The notes beneath the pieces were generated by a model. That model was not told the DNA's origin, did not search any database, and saw only the letters and a program-made list of their open reading frames with translations. Shown here piece after piece: positions 36,842 to 45,709 of a DNA stretch of 64,000 bases. The translations under genes were made by a program, and so were the position numbers. Position 1 is the stretch's first letter. Each line of letters starts with the position of its first letter. The DNA is taken from the NCBI RefSeq assembly GCF_014204795.1, contig NZ_JACHMB010000001.1, forward strand, positions 9,746,501-9,810,500, written 5' to 3'. The DNA comes from Nonomuraea jabiensis. Lineage in GTDB: Bacteria > Actinomycetota > Actinomycetes > Streptosporangiales > Streptosporangiaceae.

Positions 36842-38667
36842 CGCCCGTGCTCCGATCCGGCCCGCTCGATCGCCGCCAGGCGCAGTTGCGCCGCGCGGAT
36901 CCGCGCGACGTCCAGCTTGCTCGACCGGTCGAAACGGTAGATCCCGTTCTGCTCCTGATAGACGTCGGTGAGCTGCGTGTAGCAGTAGCCGAACATCCGG
37001 GGATCGTCGAGCAGCACGCCGACCAGCCCGGCGAAGCGCCGCTGGAGCTCCTCCTCGCTGGCGGGCCGCTCGCCGTAACCCCAGGACTGCTCCTCGGGAG
37101 GCGCGTCCGGGTTCCACCAGATGCCGCCGAACTCGCTGCAGAAGTACGGCTGCCCCTGGTACGGCACCGACCACGCGCTCCCGTCGGGGCCGGCGTTGAC
37201 GTACGGCGTCCCGTCGGCCAGGCCCGACATCAGCTTGCCGAACACCTCGGGATCCTGCTCGTAGCAGTGCGAGTCGTACACGTCGGCCCCCGGCACCCGG
37301 TGGGCGTACCCGGACGCGTCGATCACCGGCCGGGTCGGGTCGGCCGCCTTCGTGGCCAGGTACATGCCCCACGTGACGTCGTCGAGCACGGTGATCCGGT
37401 CGTGCAGCTTCTGGAAGGTCTCGTTGAGCGGGCACCAGCCGACGACGGACGGGTGGGAGTAGTCGCGTTCGACCGCCTCCAGCCACTGCGTCACGAAGGA
37501 GGCGGTCGGCCGCTGGTTGTCCCACGACGGGCCGCCGCCGGTGTTGGCGCCCCAGTCCCCGAACTCGCCCCACACCAGGAATCCCATCCGGTCCGCGTGG
37601 TACAGGTACCGCTCCTCGAACACCTTCTGGTGCAACCGGGCGCCGTTGAAGCCGGCGGCCACGGCCAGCTCGATGTCGTGGCGCAGGGCCTCGTCCGAGG
37701 GCGCGGTCATCAGGCCGCCGGGGTAGTAGCCCTGGTCGAGCACGAGCCGCTGGAAGCGCACCTCGCCGTTGAGCAGCACGGCATGGCCGTCGATGGAGAC
37801 CGAGCGCAGCCCGGCGTAGCTGGCCGCGGTGTCGATCACGGTGCCGTCGCCGTCGAGCAGGTCGATGCGCACGTCGTACAGGTGGGGGTCCTCCGGGGAC
37901 CAGAGCCGGACGCGGTCCTGCGGCAGTGGCAGCCACACCTCGGGGGCGAGGTCGAGGTCGGCGCGCGCCCGCGCCCGCGCGACCTCGCCGTCCTGGTCCG
38001 ACACGGTCACCTGCACCTGGTGCCCGGCGCGGGCGGCCGAGACCGGCACGGTGATCCGGAACGCGGACGCGGCGACGTTGGGCGTGATCCGCGGCCGGCC
38101 GAGATGGGCGCCGGGCACGGGCTCGCACCACACCGTCTGCCAGATGCCGGTGGTGCGCCCGTAGTGCGCGCCGTGCCCCTCGTACGTGGTCGCCTGCTTG
38201 CCCCGCGCCTGCGGACCACTCCGCGGGTCGCGGGCCCGTACGACCACCGTGTACGTGTGCCCCGGGTCGGCCGCCGCGGCCAGGTCGCAGCTGAACGGCG
38301 TGAACCCGCCCCGGTGCCGCCCGGCCTCCACGCCGTCCACCCACACGGTGGCGTCGTGGTCCACCGCCTGGAAGTGCAGCAGTACCCGCCGCCCGGCCCA
38401 GCTCGGCGGCACCCGCACGGTACGGCGGTACCAGACGGCCTCGTGGAAGTCCGGGTCGCCGATGCCGGACAGTGGCGCCTCCGGGCAGAACGGCACGACG
38501 ATCTCGCCGCTCAGCTCCCGGTCGAGCAGCCCGCGCTCAAGCCCGGAGTCGCCGGCATCCCGCTCGAACTGCCACGTCCCGTTCAGGCACTGCCACTCGT
38601 CGCGGACGAACTGCGGCCGCGGGTACTCGGGACGGGGGATCATGGAATCGTCAGGCACAATGCTCAC
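36838..38667 (-). CDS. GH2-family glycoside hydrolase, no signal peptide
   Basis: A 609-residue enzyme, start taken at GTG 38667, 10 nt after the permease stop; ATG 38643 is the alternative. No signal peptide is seen, so it is probably cytoplasmic. The N-terminal sugar-binding domain has YPRPQFVRDEWQCLNGTWQF and FHEAVWYRRTVRVPPSWAGR. An Ig-like domain follows, then a barrel with LDQGYYPGGLMTAPSDEALR, GWCPLNETFQ (Glu416, acid/base candidate) and PYFCSEFGGIWWN (Glu512, nucleophile candidate). It would finish degrading imported oligosaccharides. It overlaps the next GH2 gene by 4 nt. Confidence 0.9.
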   Translation of the reverse strand: MSIVPDDSMIPRPEYPRPQFVRDEWQCLNGTWQFERDAGDSGLERGLLDRELSGEIVVPFCPEAPLSGIGDPDFHEAVWYRRTVRVPPSWAGRRVLLHFQAVDHDATVWVDGVEAGRHRGGFTPFSCDLAAAADPGHTYTVVVRARDPRSGPQARGKQATTYEGHGAHYGRTTGIWQTVWCEPVPGAHLGRPRITPNVAASAFRITVPVSAARAGHQVQVTVSDQDGEVARARARADLDLAPEVWLPLPQDRVRLWSPEDPHLYDVRIDLLDGDGTVIDTAASYAGLRSVSIDGHAVLLNGEVRFQRLVLDQGYYPGGLMTAPSDEALRHDIELAVAAGFNGARLHQKVFEERYLYHADRMGFLVWGEFGDWGANTGGGPSWDNQRPTASFVTQWLEAVERDYSHPSVVGWCPLNETFQKLHDRITVLDDVTWGMYLATKAADPTRPVIDASGYAHRVPGADVYDSHCYEQDPEVFGKLMSGLADGTPYVNAGPDGSAWSVPYQGQPYFCSEFGGIWWNPDAPPEEQSWGYGERPASEEELQRRFAGLVGVLLDDPRMFGYCYTQLTDVYQEQNGIYRFDRSSKLDVARIRAAQLRLAAIERAGSEHGR

Positions 38668-38677
38668 TTTCGATGGA

Positions 38678-39520
38678 TCAGGACTTGACGGCACCGGCGA
38701 TGCCCTCGATGAAGTACCGCTGCAGCACGATGAACAGCACGACGACCGGCAGCAGCGAGATCGTCGCCGCGGCGGCCATGCCCGACCAGTCCGTGGCGTT
38801 CTCACCGACGAACGCCAGCATGCCGACGCTGACGGTGCGCAGGTCGGGCCGCGAGAACGTGAAGACCAGCGGCAGGAAGAACGCGTTCCAGGTGGACAGG
38901 AAGGTCAGCACGGTGACCGTGGCGGTCACCGGCCTGGCCAGTGGCAGCATGACGCGGAAGAAGATGGTGGCGAAGCCGGCGCCGTCGATGAGCGCGGCCT
39001 CGGTCAGCTCCTTGGGGATGCCGCGGAAGTAGCCGAAATAGAGCAGGATGGCCGCCACGTTCGCGGCGCCCGACATCGCCAGGACGATGCCGGTCAGCGA
39101 GTTGAGCAGGCCGAGCTTCTGGGACAGGTCGACCAGCGGGATGATGGTGTACCCGGCCGGGACGAACAGCGTGGCCACCAGGACGCCCATGATGATCTTG
39201 CGGCCGCGGAACTCGTGGCGCGCGAGGACGTACCCGGTCATGGCGCACCTGACCACCACGACCACCACCGTGCACACTGTGACGATCACGGTGTTGAGCA
39301 GGTATTTGCCGAACTCCGCCTCGACCCACGCGCGCTCGTAGTTGGCCCACTCCGGTGCGTCCGGCAGCAGGTCGAGCCCCTTGGTGAACACCTCGGCCGA
39401 CGTCTTGAACGATGCCGAGACCATCCACAGGAACGGGTAGATCCAGATCAGGCAGCCGATGGCGAGCGCGGCGGCGGCCAGCCACCAGGGCAGCCGGCGC
39501 AGGACCCTGGCCGCGTTCAC
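38678..39520 (-). CDS. Carbohydrate ABC transporter permease 2 (MalG/CUT1 type)
   Basis: A 280-residue permease from GTG 39520, overlapping the upstream stop as GTGA. Membrane segments include WWLAAAALAIGCLIWIYPFL and LLNTVIVTVCTVVVVVVRCA. The EAA loop reads ELTEAALIDGAGFATIFFRV before MLPLARPVTATVTVLTF. The unusually valine-rich second segment is its only oddity. It forms the locus-2 importer with the gene upstream and the binding protein at 41592; no ATPase is present locally. Confidence 0.93.
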   Translation of the reverse strand: MNAARVLRRLPWWLAAAALAIGCLIWIYPFLWMVSASFKTSAEVFTKGLDLLPDAPEWANYERAWVEAEFGKYLLNTVIVTVCTVVVVVVRCAMTGYVLARHEFRGRKIIMGVLVATLFVPAGYTIIPLVDLSQKLGLLNSLTGIVLAMSGAANVAAILLYFGYFRGIPKELTEAALIDGAGFATIFFRVMLPLARPVTATVTVLTFLSTWNAFFLPLVFTFSRPDLRTVSVGMLAFVGENATDWSGMAAAATISLLPVVVLFIVLQRYFIEGIAGAVKS

Positions 39521-40446
39521 GCCATCCCCCTGGCCCGGCGGGTGGCGCGAACCGCGAGCAGCTGCACCATGCCGACGAGGCACACGAACAGGCCGAACAG
39601 CACGGCGGCCGCGGACGCGTACCCGAGCCGGGGGACCGTCGCGGCGAAGGCCCACCGGTAGATGTACACCTCGATCACCTCGGTCGAGTAGAACGGGCCG
39701 CCGTTGGTCATGGTCAGGACGAGGTCGAAGACCTGCAACGACGCCTCGATCGAGAGCAGGGTGATGATCACCAGGAAGGGCTTGAGCAGCGGCATGGTGA
39801 TGTGGCGGAGCGTGGCCAGGGCGCCGGCGCCGTCGAGCCGGGCCGCCTCGTACACCTCGTTCGGCACGGTCTGCAGCGCGGCCAGCCAGTAGACCAGGGT
39901 GATGCCGAACCACTTCCAGACGTACACGCCGATCGTCGTGCCGAGCGCCGTCGAGGACTGCCCGAGGAAGTCGACGCCGTCCGGCGCCAGCCCGGCCTCG
40001 CGCAACGCGAGGTTCACCGGGCCGCTGGCCGGGTCGAAGACGAACTGCATGACCACGCCGACGATCGCCGTGGTGGTGACCACCGGCAGGAACAGGGCTG
40101 TACGGAACAATTTGCGCAGCGGCATGCGCGGCGAGTTGAGCACGATCGCGAGCAGCAGCGTGGCCAGCACCTGGACCGGCACCGCTAAGAGCATGAACGT
40201 CAGCGTCAGCCGGAACGAGCTCCAGAACATCGGGTCGGCCAGGACCTCTTGGTAATTGGCCAGGCCGATGAACGACGGGCTCGCGTCAAACCCGTTCCAG
40301 TCGGTGAGCGAGTACACGTAGCTGCCGACGATCGGGTAGACCGTGAACGCGCCGTACAGGAGCACGGTCGGGGTCAGGAACAGCCAGACGTACAGGGTGG
40401 TGCGGTCGCGGCGCCGGCGCGCCGCGGAGGGGAGTGCGACCGTCAT
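39517..40446 (-). CDS. Carbohydrate ABC transporter permease 1 (MalF/CUT1 type)
   Basis: A 309-residue permease whose ATG overlaps the lacI stop (ATGA). It begins MTVALPSAARRRRDRTTLYV, with membrane segments WLFLTPTVLLYGAFTVYPIV and LTLTFMLLAVPVQVLATLLL. A periplasmic loop has SLTDWNGFDASPSFIGLANY, and the EAA loop reads VYEAARLDGAGALATLRHIT before MPLLKPFLVI. All features are those of CUT1 sugar importers. The operon order lacI-permease-permease-GH2-GH2 ties it to glycan use. Confidence 0.93.
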   Translation of the reverse strand: MTVALPSAARRRRDRTTLYVWLFLTPTVLLYGAFTVYPIVGSYVYSLTDWNGFDASPSFIGLANYQEVLADPMFWSSFRLTLTFMLLAVPVQVLATLLLAIVLNSPRMPLRKLFRTALFLPVVTTTAIVGVVMQFVFDPASGPVNLALREAGLAPDGVDFLGQSSTALGTTIGVYVWKWFGITLVYWLAALQTVPNEVYEAARLDGAGALATLRHITMPLLKPFLVIITLLSIEASLQVFDLVLTMTNGGPFYSTEVIEVYIYRWAFAATVPRLGYASAAAVLFGLFVCLVGMVQLLAVRATRRARGMA

Positions 40447-41450
40447 CCGCGCGCGCCCGTGGTGCTCTCATCGACCATCAGCCGCCACGGCGCCTCGAGC
40501 TGTACGGGGGCGCTGTCGTCGCCCTCGACGCGCTCCAGCAGGCGCCGCACGGCCAGCTCGGCGATCTTCTCCTTGTCGGGCACGATGGTGGTCAGCGGCG
40601 GGGTGGCGAACCGGCCCTCCTCGATGCCGTCGAACCCGGCCACGGCGATGTCCTGCGGCACCCGCAGACCTCGCGCCAGGATCGCCCGCATCGCGCCGAG
40701 CGCCAGCAGGTCGTTGTAGCAGAACACCGCGTCCGGCGGTTCCGGCAGGTCGAGCAGCCGCTCCATCGCGAGCCGGCCGTCCTGGCGCTGGTAGCGCAGC
40801 ACCGGCACGGTGAGCTCGGCACGCAGGGGCAGCCCCGCCTCCTCCAGCGCCTGCCGGTATCCGGCCGACCGGTGCGCCGCGGTGTTGCCCACCGGCCGGT
40901 CCACCAGGCCGATGGCGGCGATCCGCGTCCGGCCCAGGGAGGCCAGGTGCGCGGTGGCGCTTCTGGCGGCGGCGGTGTCGTCGATGGCGACGTGGTCCAC
41001 ACCCTCCACCTGCACCTCGCCCAGCGTCACCGCCGGGCACTCGCCCGCCCAGTCACGCAGCTCGTCGGGGGTCAGGCCGAGCGGGCTGAAGATGAACCCG
41101 TCAAAGAGAGCCGAGCGGTCCCGCCGCATGACGATCTGCCGCTCCCGTTCGGCCACCCCCTCGGTGCGGTCGATCAGCACCGTGTAGCCGCGCTCCTCCG
41201 CCTGGTCCACCACGTGGGCGGCCAACTCGGTGAAGTACGGCACGTCCAGCGGCAGCACGAGGGCCAGCAGGTCGGAGCGTCCCCGGTTGAGGCTGCGCGC
41301 CGCGACGTTGGGCCGGTAGCCGAGCTCGTCCAGGGCCCGCTGGACCTGGGCGCGGGTCTCCTCGGACACGTAGGCGAAGTTGTTGACGACGTTGGACACG
41401 GTCCGTACGGAGACTCCCGCCAGCCGCGCCACGTCGCGCTGGGTGACCAC
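40443..41450 (-). CDS. LacI-family repressor of carbohydrate locus 2
   Basis: A 335-residue regulator from GTG 41450. The HTH is VTQRDVARLAGVSVRTVSNV VNN, with hinge helix QVQRALDELGYRPNVAARSL. The ligand domain includes LLALVLPLDVPYFTELAAHV, ARSATAHLASLGRTRIAAIG and DIAVAGFDGIEEGRFATPPL, a typical sugar-responsive LacI pattern. It heads the minus-strand operon and shares a 141-nt divergent region with the binding-protein gene. That region holds three copies of a 14-bp palindrome. Confidence 0.94.
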   Translation of the reverse strand: MVTQRDVARLAGVSVRTVSNVVNNFAYVSEETRAQVQRALDELGYRPNVAARSLNRGRSDLLALVLPLDVPYFTELAAHVVDQAEERGYTVLIDRTEGVAERERQIVMRRDRSALFDGFIFSPLGLTPDELRDWAGECPAVTLGEVQVEGVDHVAIDDTAAARSATAHLASLGRTRIAAIGLVDRPVGNTAAHRSAGYRQALEEAGLPLRAELTVPVLRYQRQDGRLAMERLLDLPEPPDAVFCYNDLLALGAMRAILARGLRVPQDIAVAGFDGIEEGRFATPPLTTIVPDKEKIAELAVRRLLERVEGDDSAPVQLEAPWRLMVDESTTGARG

Positions 41451-41494
41451 AGCCGCTCACATCCTCCAGTCGGCAGCATTGTTCAAGGAGAAGT

Positions 41495-41543
41495 CTTGCC
41501 GCGCGGCATGCCGCGTGGCAAGAATGAATTTGCCACGCGGCAA
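41495..41543. promoter_or_regulatory. Triple LacI operator array (locus 2)
   Basis: There are three palindromes: TTGCCGCGCGGCAT (41496-41509), ATGCCGCGTGGCAA (41508-41521) and TTGCCACGCGGCAA (41530-41543). The first two share two bases and together form a 28-bp near-palindrome (41495-41522). Each is centred on CG, as LacI family sites are. They lie 45 nt from the lacI start and 48 nt from the binding-protein start, so both directions should be controlled together. Confidence 0.8.
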
Positions 41544-41591
41544 CATTTCTTTACGACACGTTCACGCGCCGCGCGGTGAAAGGCAGGACCG

Positions 41592-43055
41592 ATGACCGCG
41601 ATGACTCGGCGAGGGTTCCTCGCCGCGGCGGGTGCCCTCACGGCCGTGGCCGCGACCAGTGCGTGCGGCGGGAGTGGCGGTGCCGGGGGTGGCGGTGCCG
41701 GTGGCAACTCGCTGACCTGGTGGGACCACCAGAACCAGCTCCAGTCGGCGAAGAAGGAGATCTTCGCCCAGTTCGCCAAGAGCCCCGGCGGCGCCCCCGT
41801 CCAGTACACGTACTACAACCCCGCGAAGCTGGGCCAGGCGCTGCAACTGGCCAAACAGAGCAATCAACTCCCCGACCTGCGCAGCAACGCCGGGCTCACG
41901 CTGCCCGCCGCGGCGCTCGTCGCCGCCGGATGGTCGCAGCCGCTGGAGCTCAGCGCCCAGGCGAAGGCCCGGGTCCAGGACTCGCTCATCGAGGGCCTGC
42001 ACATGTTCGACGGCAAGATCTACGCCTTCCCCATCTTCAGCCATCAGACCTACTCCGCGGTGACGTGGTTCAACAAGGAACTGGTCGCGCGTGCCGGGCT
42101 GGATCCCGAGGCGCCGCCGAAGACATACGACGAGTTCCGGGCCGCGGCGCGCGCGGTGCAGAGCAAGGGCGGCGGCCAGACGTACGGCTGGGTGTGGAAC
42201 ATCGGCATGCCGATACGGCTGGCCGAGCAGGTCAACGACCTGGCGCAGGCGGCCGGGTTCGCCGGGGCCGCCGGCGTCCGCTACGACAACGGCCAGTTCG
42301 CCTTCCACTCCGACGAGTACCTCGACGTCATCGAGTTCCTGGTCTCGCTGAGCCGGGACAAGGTGCTGGTGCCCGGGGCGAACTCCTGGCTGGACGACGT
42401 GGCCCGGGCCCGGTGGACCGCCGGAATCGCGGCGTACTACTTCGACGGCCCGTGGTGCCCCGGCGTGGCGCTGAAGGCGACGCCCGGCTTCGCGGACAAG
42501 CTCGGCGTGGGACCGATCCTGACGCCCGAGGCCGGCACCGAGGTGGCCACCTACCATGCGCCGCAGCCCGGGGACTACTGGTTGTCCTCGACGAGCAAGA
42601 ACGCCGCGCTGGCGAGCAAGCTGCTGAGCGAGCACTTCACCACGGAGGAGTACTCGCGCCGGGTCGCCGACACCATGTCGCAGCCGCCGCGCGACATCTC
42701 CGTCGTCGACCGGTCCCAGGCGCACCCCGCCTACAAGAAGCTGATCGGCTGGTTCAAGGAGAGCGTCTTCCTGGCCCCCGAACCGATCGCCGGCAACAAG
42801 GACCTCCAGCAGGTGCAGATCGCCACCAAACCGGTCAACCCCACCCTCGGGGACATCGTGCAGGGCGCGCTCACCGGCGACGTCACCGACGTGCGTGCGG
42901 CGCTGACCAAGCTGTCCAGCGACAGCGCCGCCATGCGTGACGCGGCGATCGCGGCGGCCAAGGCCAAGGGCGCGCAGGTCAGCCTGGACGACTACGTCTT
43001 CCCCAACTGGAAGCCGCGGACGGACTACACCAAGCCGATGTACGCCGAGCGCTGA
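41592..43055 (+). CDS. Sugar-binding lipoprotein of ABC importer 2 (Tat-type signal)
   Basis: A 487-residue solute-binding protein from ATG 41592. The signal has TRRGFLAAAGALTAVAATSA then Cys25, a twin-arginine motif plus a lipobox. A glycine-rich linker follows, then the family-1 binding core: LTWWDHQNQLQSAKKEIFAQ, AFPIFSHQTYSAVTWFNKEL, WTAGIAAYYFDGPWCPGVAL and NAALASKLLSEHFTTEEYSR. It is probably secreted pre-folded by Tat and lipid-anchored. It is divergent from lacI and followed after 9 nt by the sulfatase. Confidence 0.92.
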   Translation: MTAMTRRGFLAAAGALTAVAATSACGGSGGAGGGGAGGNSLTWWDHQNQLQSAKKEIFAQFAKSPGGAPVQYTYYNPAKLGQALQLAKQSNQLPDLRSNAGLTLPAAALVAAGWSQPLELSAQAKARVQDSLIEGLHMFDGKIYAFPIFSHQTYSAVTWFNKELVARAGLDPEAPPKTYDEFRAAARAVQSKGGGQTYGWVWNIGMPIRLAEQVNDLAQAAGFAGAAGVRYDNGQFAFHSDEYLDVIEFLVSLSRDKVLVPGANSWLDDVARARWTAGIAAYYFDGPWCPGVALKATPGFADKLGVGPILTPEAGTEVATYHAPQPGDYWLSSTSKNAALASKLLSEHFTTEEYSRRVADTMSQPPRDISVVDRSQAHPAYKKLIGWFKESVFLAPEPIAGNKDLQQVQIATKPVNPTLGDIVQGALTGDVTDVRAALTKLSSDSAAMRDAAIAAAKAKGAQVSLDDYVFPNWKPRTDYTKPMYAER

Positions 43056-43064
43056 CGGAGCACC

Positions 43065-44540
43065 GTGAACCGACCCAACATCGTGCTGATCATGACCGAT
43101 CAGCAGCGGGCCGACTGGACGGCCGCGAGCGGCTTCCCCCTGGACACCATGCCCTTCCTCGACGGGCTGATGGGCGGCGGGACGCGGTTCCGGCGGGCGT
43201 ACACCACCTCGCCACTGTGCGTGCCCGCCCGGATCAGCCTGCTCACCGGGCGCTACCCGTCCGCGCACCGCGTCCGCCAGAACAGCGCCGCCCGGCACGT
43301 GCTGCGCGGGGCCGACCTGGTGGACGTGCTCCGCGACGCCGGGTACGCGCTGCATCTGGCGGGCAAGACGCACTTCCACCGCGAGCGGGCCGACTTCGAC
43401 ACGTTCGCGGCGCCGTACTGGCATGATCGCGGCCCGGACGGCGCGGCGACGCCCGAGCAGGCCCGTTTCGAGCGGTGGCTGGCCGAGCTGGACCACTCGG
43501 TCGGGCACGAGCCGACGCCGTTCCCGGTGGAGTGCCAGTTCCCGCACCGGATCGTGGACGGCGCGATCGACGCCATCGAACGCACCCCCGCTGACCGGCC
43601 GTTCTTCACCTGGTTGTCGTTTCCCGAACCGCACAACCCGTACCAGGTGCCGGAGCCTTACTTCAGCCTGTTCGACCCCGACGAGATGCCGGAACGGCTC
43701 GCGGGCCCCGAAGGCGCCGCGCGCAAGGGCGGCATGTACGCCTGGCTGCGGGAACTGATCGAGGAGAAACGGCCCGGCTACGACGCCGAGTGGCGGCGCT
43801 ACCGCGCCAACTACTGCGGCATGCTGCGGCTCATCGACGACCAGCTGCGCCGGTTCTTCACCCACCTGCGTGAGACCGGACGGGACACCGACACGCTGGT
43901 GTTCTTCGTCGCCGACCACGGCGACTACGCCGGCGACTACGGCCTGCAGCGCAAGGGCGCCGGCATGGCGGAGTGCCTGATGCGCATCCCGTTCGCCGTG
44001 GCCGGGCCGGGGGTGCGGCCGCTGGCCAACGACACCGACTTCGTCTCGCTCGCCGATCTGTTGCCGACGATCTGCGACGTCCTCGACGTCGTGATCCCGC
44101 CCGGCGTCCAGGGCCGCAGCCTGTGGCCTCTGCTCACCGGGGCTCCGTACCCGGCTGAGGAGTTCGCCACCGGGTACGGCGAACGCGGGTTCGGCGGCCT
44201 GTCCTACGACGTCGACGAGCGCCCTCCGCTGCACTTCCCGTACGAGGGCCGCACCTTCGACGAGCTCAACACCGTCACCCAGGCCGGCACGACGGTGATG
44301 CTCCGGCGCGCCCAATGGAAGCTGCTCCTGGACGAGCGCGGCACTGGCGAGCTCTACGACCTGGAGACCGACCCGGCGGAGCTGGACAACCGGTATGACG
44401 ATCCGGCGCTCGCCGAGATCCGCGCCGCCCTCACGACCGACCTCGCCCGCTGGATGATCCGCGTCCGGGACGACCTCCCGGAGGCGGCATACACCCTTAA
44501 ACGCGCATCACACAACTGGCACGCCCCGGAACGGAGGTAG
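43065..44540 (+). CDS. Type I (Cys) sulfatase, arylsulfatase superfamily
   Basis: A 491-residue enzyme from GTG 43065, 9 nt after the binding protein. It starts MNRPNIVLIMTDQQRADWTA, with metal-binding Asp12. The active-site signature is SPLCVPARISLLTGRYPSAH, where Cys52 (C-x-P-x-R) would be converted to formylglycine by an FGE enzyme encoded elsewhere. FFVADHGDYAGDYGLQRKGA carries the later metal and sulfate ligands (D, H, K). No signal peptide is seen, so it would act on imported sulfated oligosaccharide in the cytoplasm. Its pairing with GH2 enzymes implies a sulfated glycan. Confidence 0.93.
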   Translation: MNRPNIVLIMTDQQRADWTAASGFPLDTMPFLDGLMGGGTRFRRAYTTSPLCVPARISLLTGRYPSAHRVRQNSAARHVLRGADLVDVLRDAGYALHLAGKTHFHRERADFDTFAAPYWHDRGPDGAATPEQARFERWLAELDHSVGHEPTPFPVECQFPHRIVDGAIDAIERTPADRPFFTWLSFPEPHNPYQVPEPYFSLFDPDEMPERLAGPEGAARKGGMYAWLRELIEEKRPGYDAEWRRYRANYCGMLRLIDDQLRRFFTHLRETGRDTDTLVFFVADHGDYAGDYGLQRKGAGMAECLMRIPFAVAGPGVRPLANDTDFVSLADLLPTICDVLDVVIPPGVQGRSLWPLLTGAPYPAEEFATGYGERGFGGLSYDVDERPPLHFPYEGRTFDELNTVTQAGTTVMLRRAQWKLLLDERGTGELYDLETDPAELDNRYDDPALAEIRAALTTDLARWMIRVRDDLPEAAYTLKRASHNWHAPERR

Positions 44541-44767
44541 CCCCGGGCCGCGCAGACCAGCCAGTCCTCGCTCTCGCGGTGCTCTGATATCCGTTGTGCC
44601 GCTGCCCGGCGTGGCTGGGAAAGGTACTTCACCAGTAGGCGTTCTCCGGCCCAAAGGCGGCGGGCCGGGGAGGGGTCGGCGGCGGCGTACGGGGCGAGGT
44701 CGGTGCTGACCTCGCCGCCGGCGAGCATCTCAGGGGCGAGGGGACGGTCGTCGACCGGGGCGAATAG
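44541..44767. other. Region with no convincing gene
   Basis: A minus frame (from 44728) reads MLAGGEVSTDLAPYAAADPS and HRESEDWLVCAARGYL. It has passable composition but no recognised family, and it runs into the antisense of the sulfatase. I treat it as an unidentified fragment. No terminator hairpin with a T-run was found after the sulfatase. Confidence 0.3.
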
Positions 44768-44908
44768 CGCTGGGCTGCCTCAGCCGGCGGGGGCGGCGAC
44801 CATGCCGGCGCTCAGGAGCTCGCCGGTCTCGTCCGCCGGATCGGCGATGATGGCGACAGGTTCCTGGTCGTCCAGCGGATCCCGGATCTGCCTGACGTTT
44901 TCCTCCAG

Positions 44909-45655
44909 GTGTGGCACGAAGCGGGGGGCGACTACACGGTGGAGCACCGCGACGGCGGCCCCGAGCGGCACTTCCAGGTGACGGTCGGGGAGCCGGAGCC
45001 AGTGATCGCCGCCATGACCGGCTGGGCCCGCCAGGAGCACGAGTGGGGGCTGGGGCTGGACTGGGCGCCGCTCGACCTGGGACCGGCCCCGGACCCCGCT
45101 CCCCCGCTCGACCTTGACGACGACACGCGTGAACGGCTCGAAACGCGCCTGCACGAGGTGCTGGCCGGCGGTTATGCCACGCGAGCCCAACGGGTGGAGC
45201 TCGTCTCCGGCGAGCACCGGCCGGTGTCGCGCGAGCAGGCATGGCAGCTGGTCGACCGGATGTGGCTGGAGCGCGTCGAGGAGCAGGCCGCCTGGCAGGG
45301 CGAGACCGACCCCGAGCGGCTCGCCCGGGCCTTCGCGGCGCTGGAGCAGGCGGGCATCACGGCCCGGGAGGACTTCGCCTGCTGCCGTTCGTGCGGCGAC
45401 GCGGAGATCGGCACGGCAGGCGCGGCGGACGCCCGCGGCTTCGTCTACTTCCACTCGCAGTGCACGGACGCGGCCACGCGGGGGCACGGGCTGACGCTCC
45501 TGTACGGCACGTTCGACGGCTCGACGGCGACTTCCATCGGCCGCGAGGTCGTGACGGCACTCGAAGAGAGCGGGCTGTCGGTGGAATGGAACGGCGACCC
45601 CCTGCGGGCTGTCACCGTCACGCCGCTGGACTGGCGCAAACGCCTCGTCGGGTAG
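44909..45655 (+). CDS. DUF6891-like protein with damaged or unusual 5' end
   Basis: From GTG 44909 the frame gives 248 residues (VWHEAGGDYTVEHRDGGPER) with DFACCRSCGDAEIG and a C-terminal half ARGFVYFHSQCTDAATRGHG plus LLYGTFDGSTATSIGREVVT, the DUF6891 pattern. Upstream, the same frame codes family-like sequence from about 44819 (LAGLVRRIGDDGDRFLVVQR, IPDLPDVFLQ) but has no ATG, GTG or TTG back to the stop at 44765. An ATG at 44802 lies in another frame. So the true start is lost, shifted, or lies at 44909. Function unknown. Confidence 0.65.
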   Translation: MWHEAGGDYTVEHRDGGPERHFQVTVGEPEPVIAAMTGWARQEHEWGLGLDWAPLDLGPAPDPAPPLDLDDDTRERLETRLHEVLAGGYATRAQRVELVSGEHRPVSREQAWQLVDRMWLERVEEQAAWQGETDPERLARAFAALEQAGITAREDFACCRSCGDAEIGTAGAADARGFVYFHSQCTDAATRGHGLTLLYGTFDGSTATSIGREVVTALEESGLSVEWNGDPLRAVTVTPLDWRKRLVG

Positions 45656-45709
45656 GAGGGAGCGTCCTGGCCCAGGCTGACGCGGACCCTGCCCCTTGGT
45701 GGCGGGGGT

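Noticed and set aside
36842..38344. Apparent 1839-residue fusion of both GH2 regions in one frame
   Set aside because: The upper part is a shadow of the smaller GH2 in another frame; the secreted GH2 begins with its own signal peptide at 36841, coupled by ATGA.
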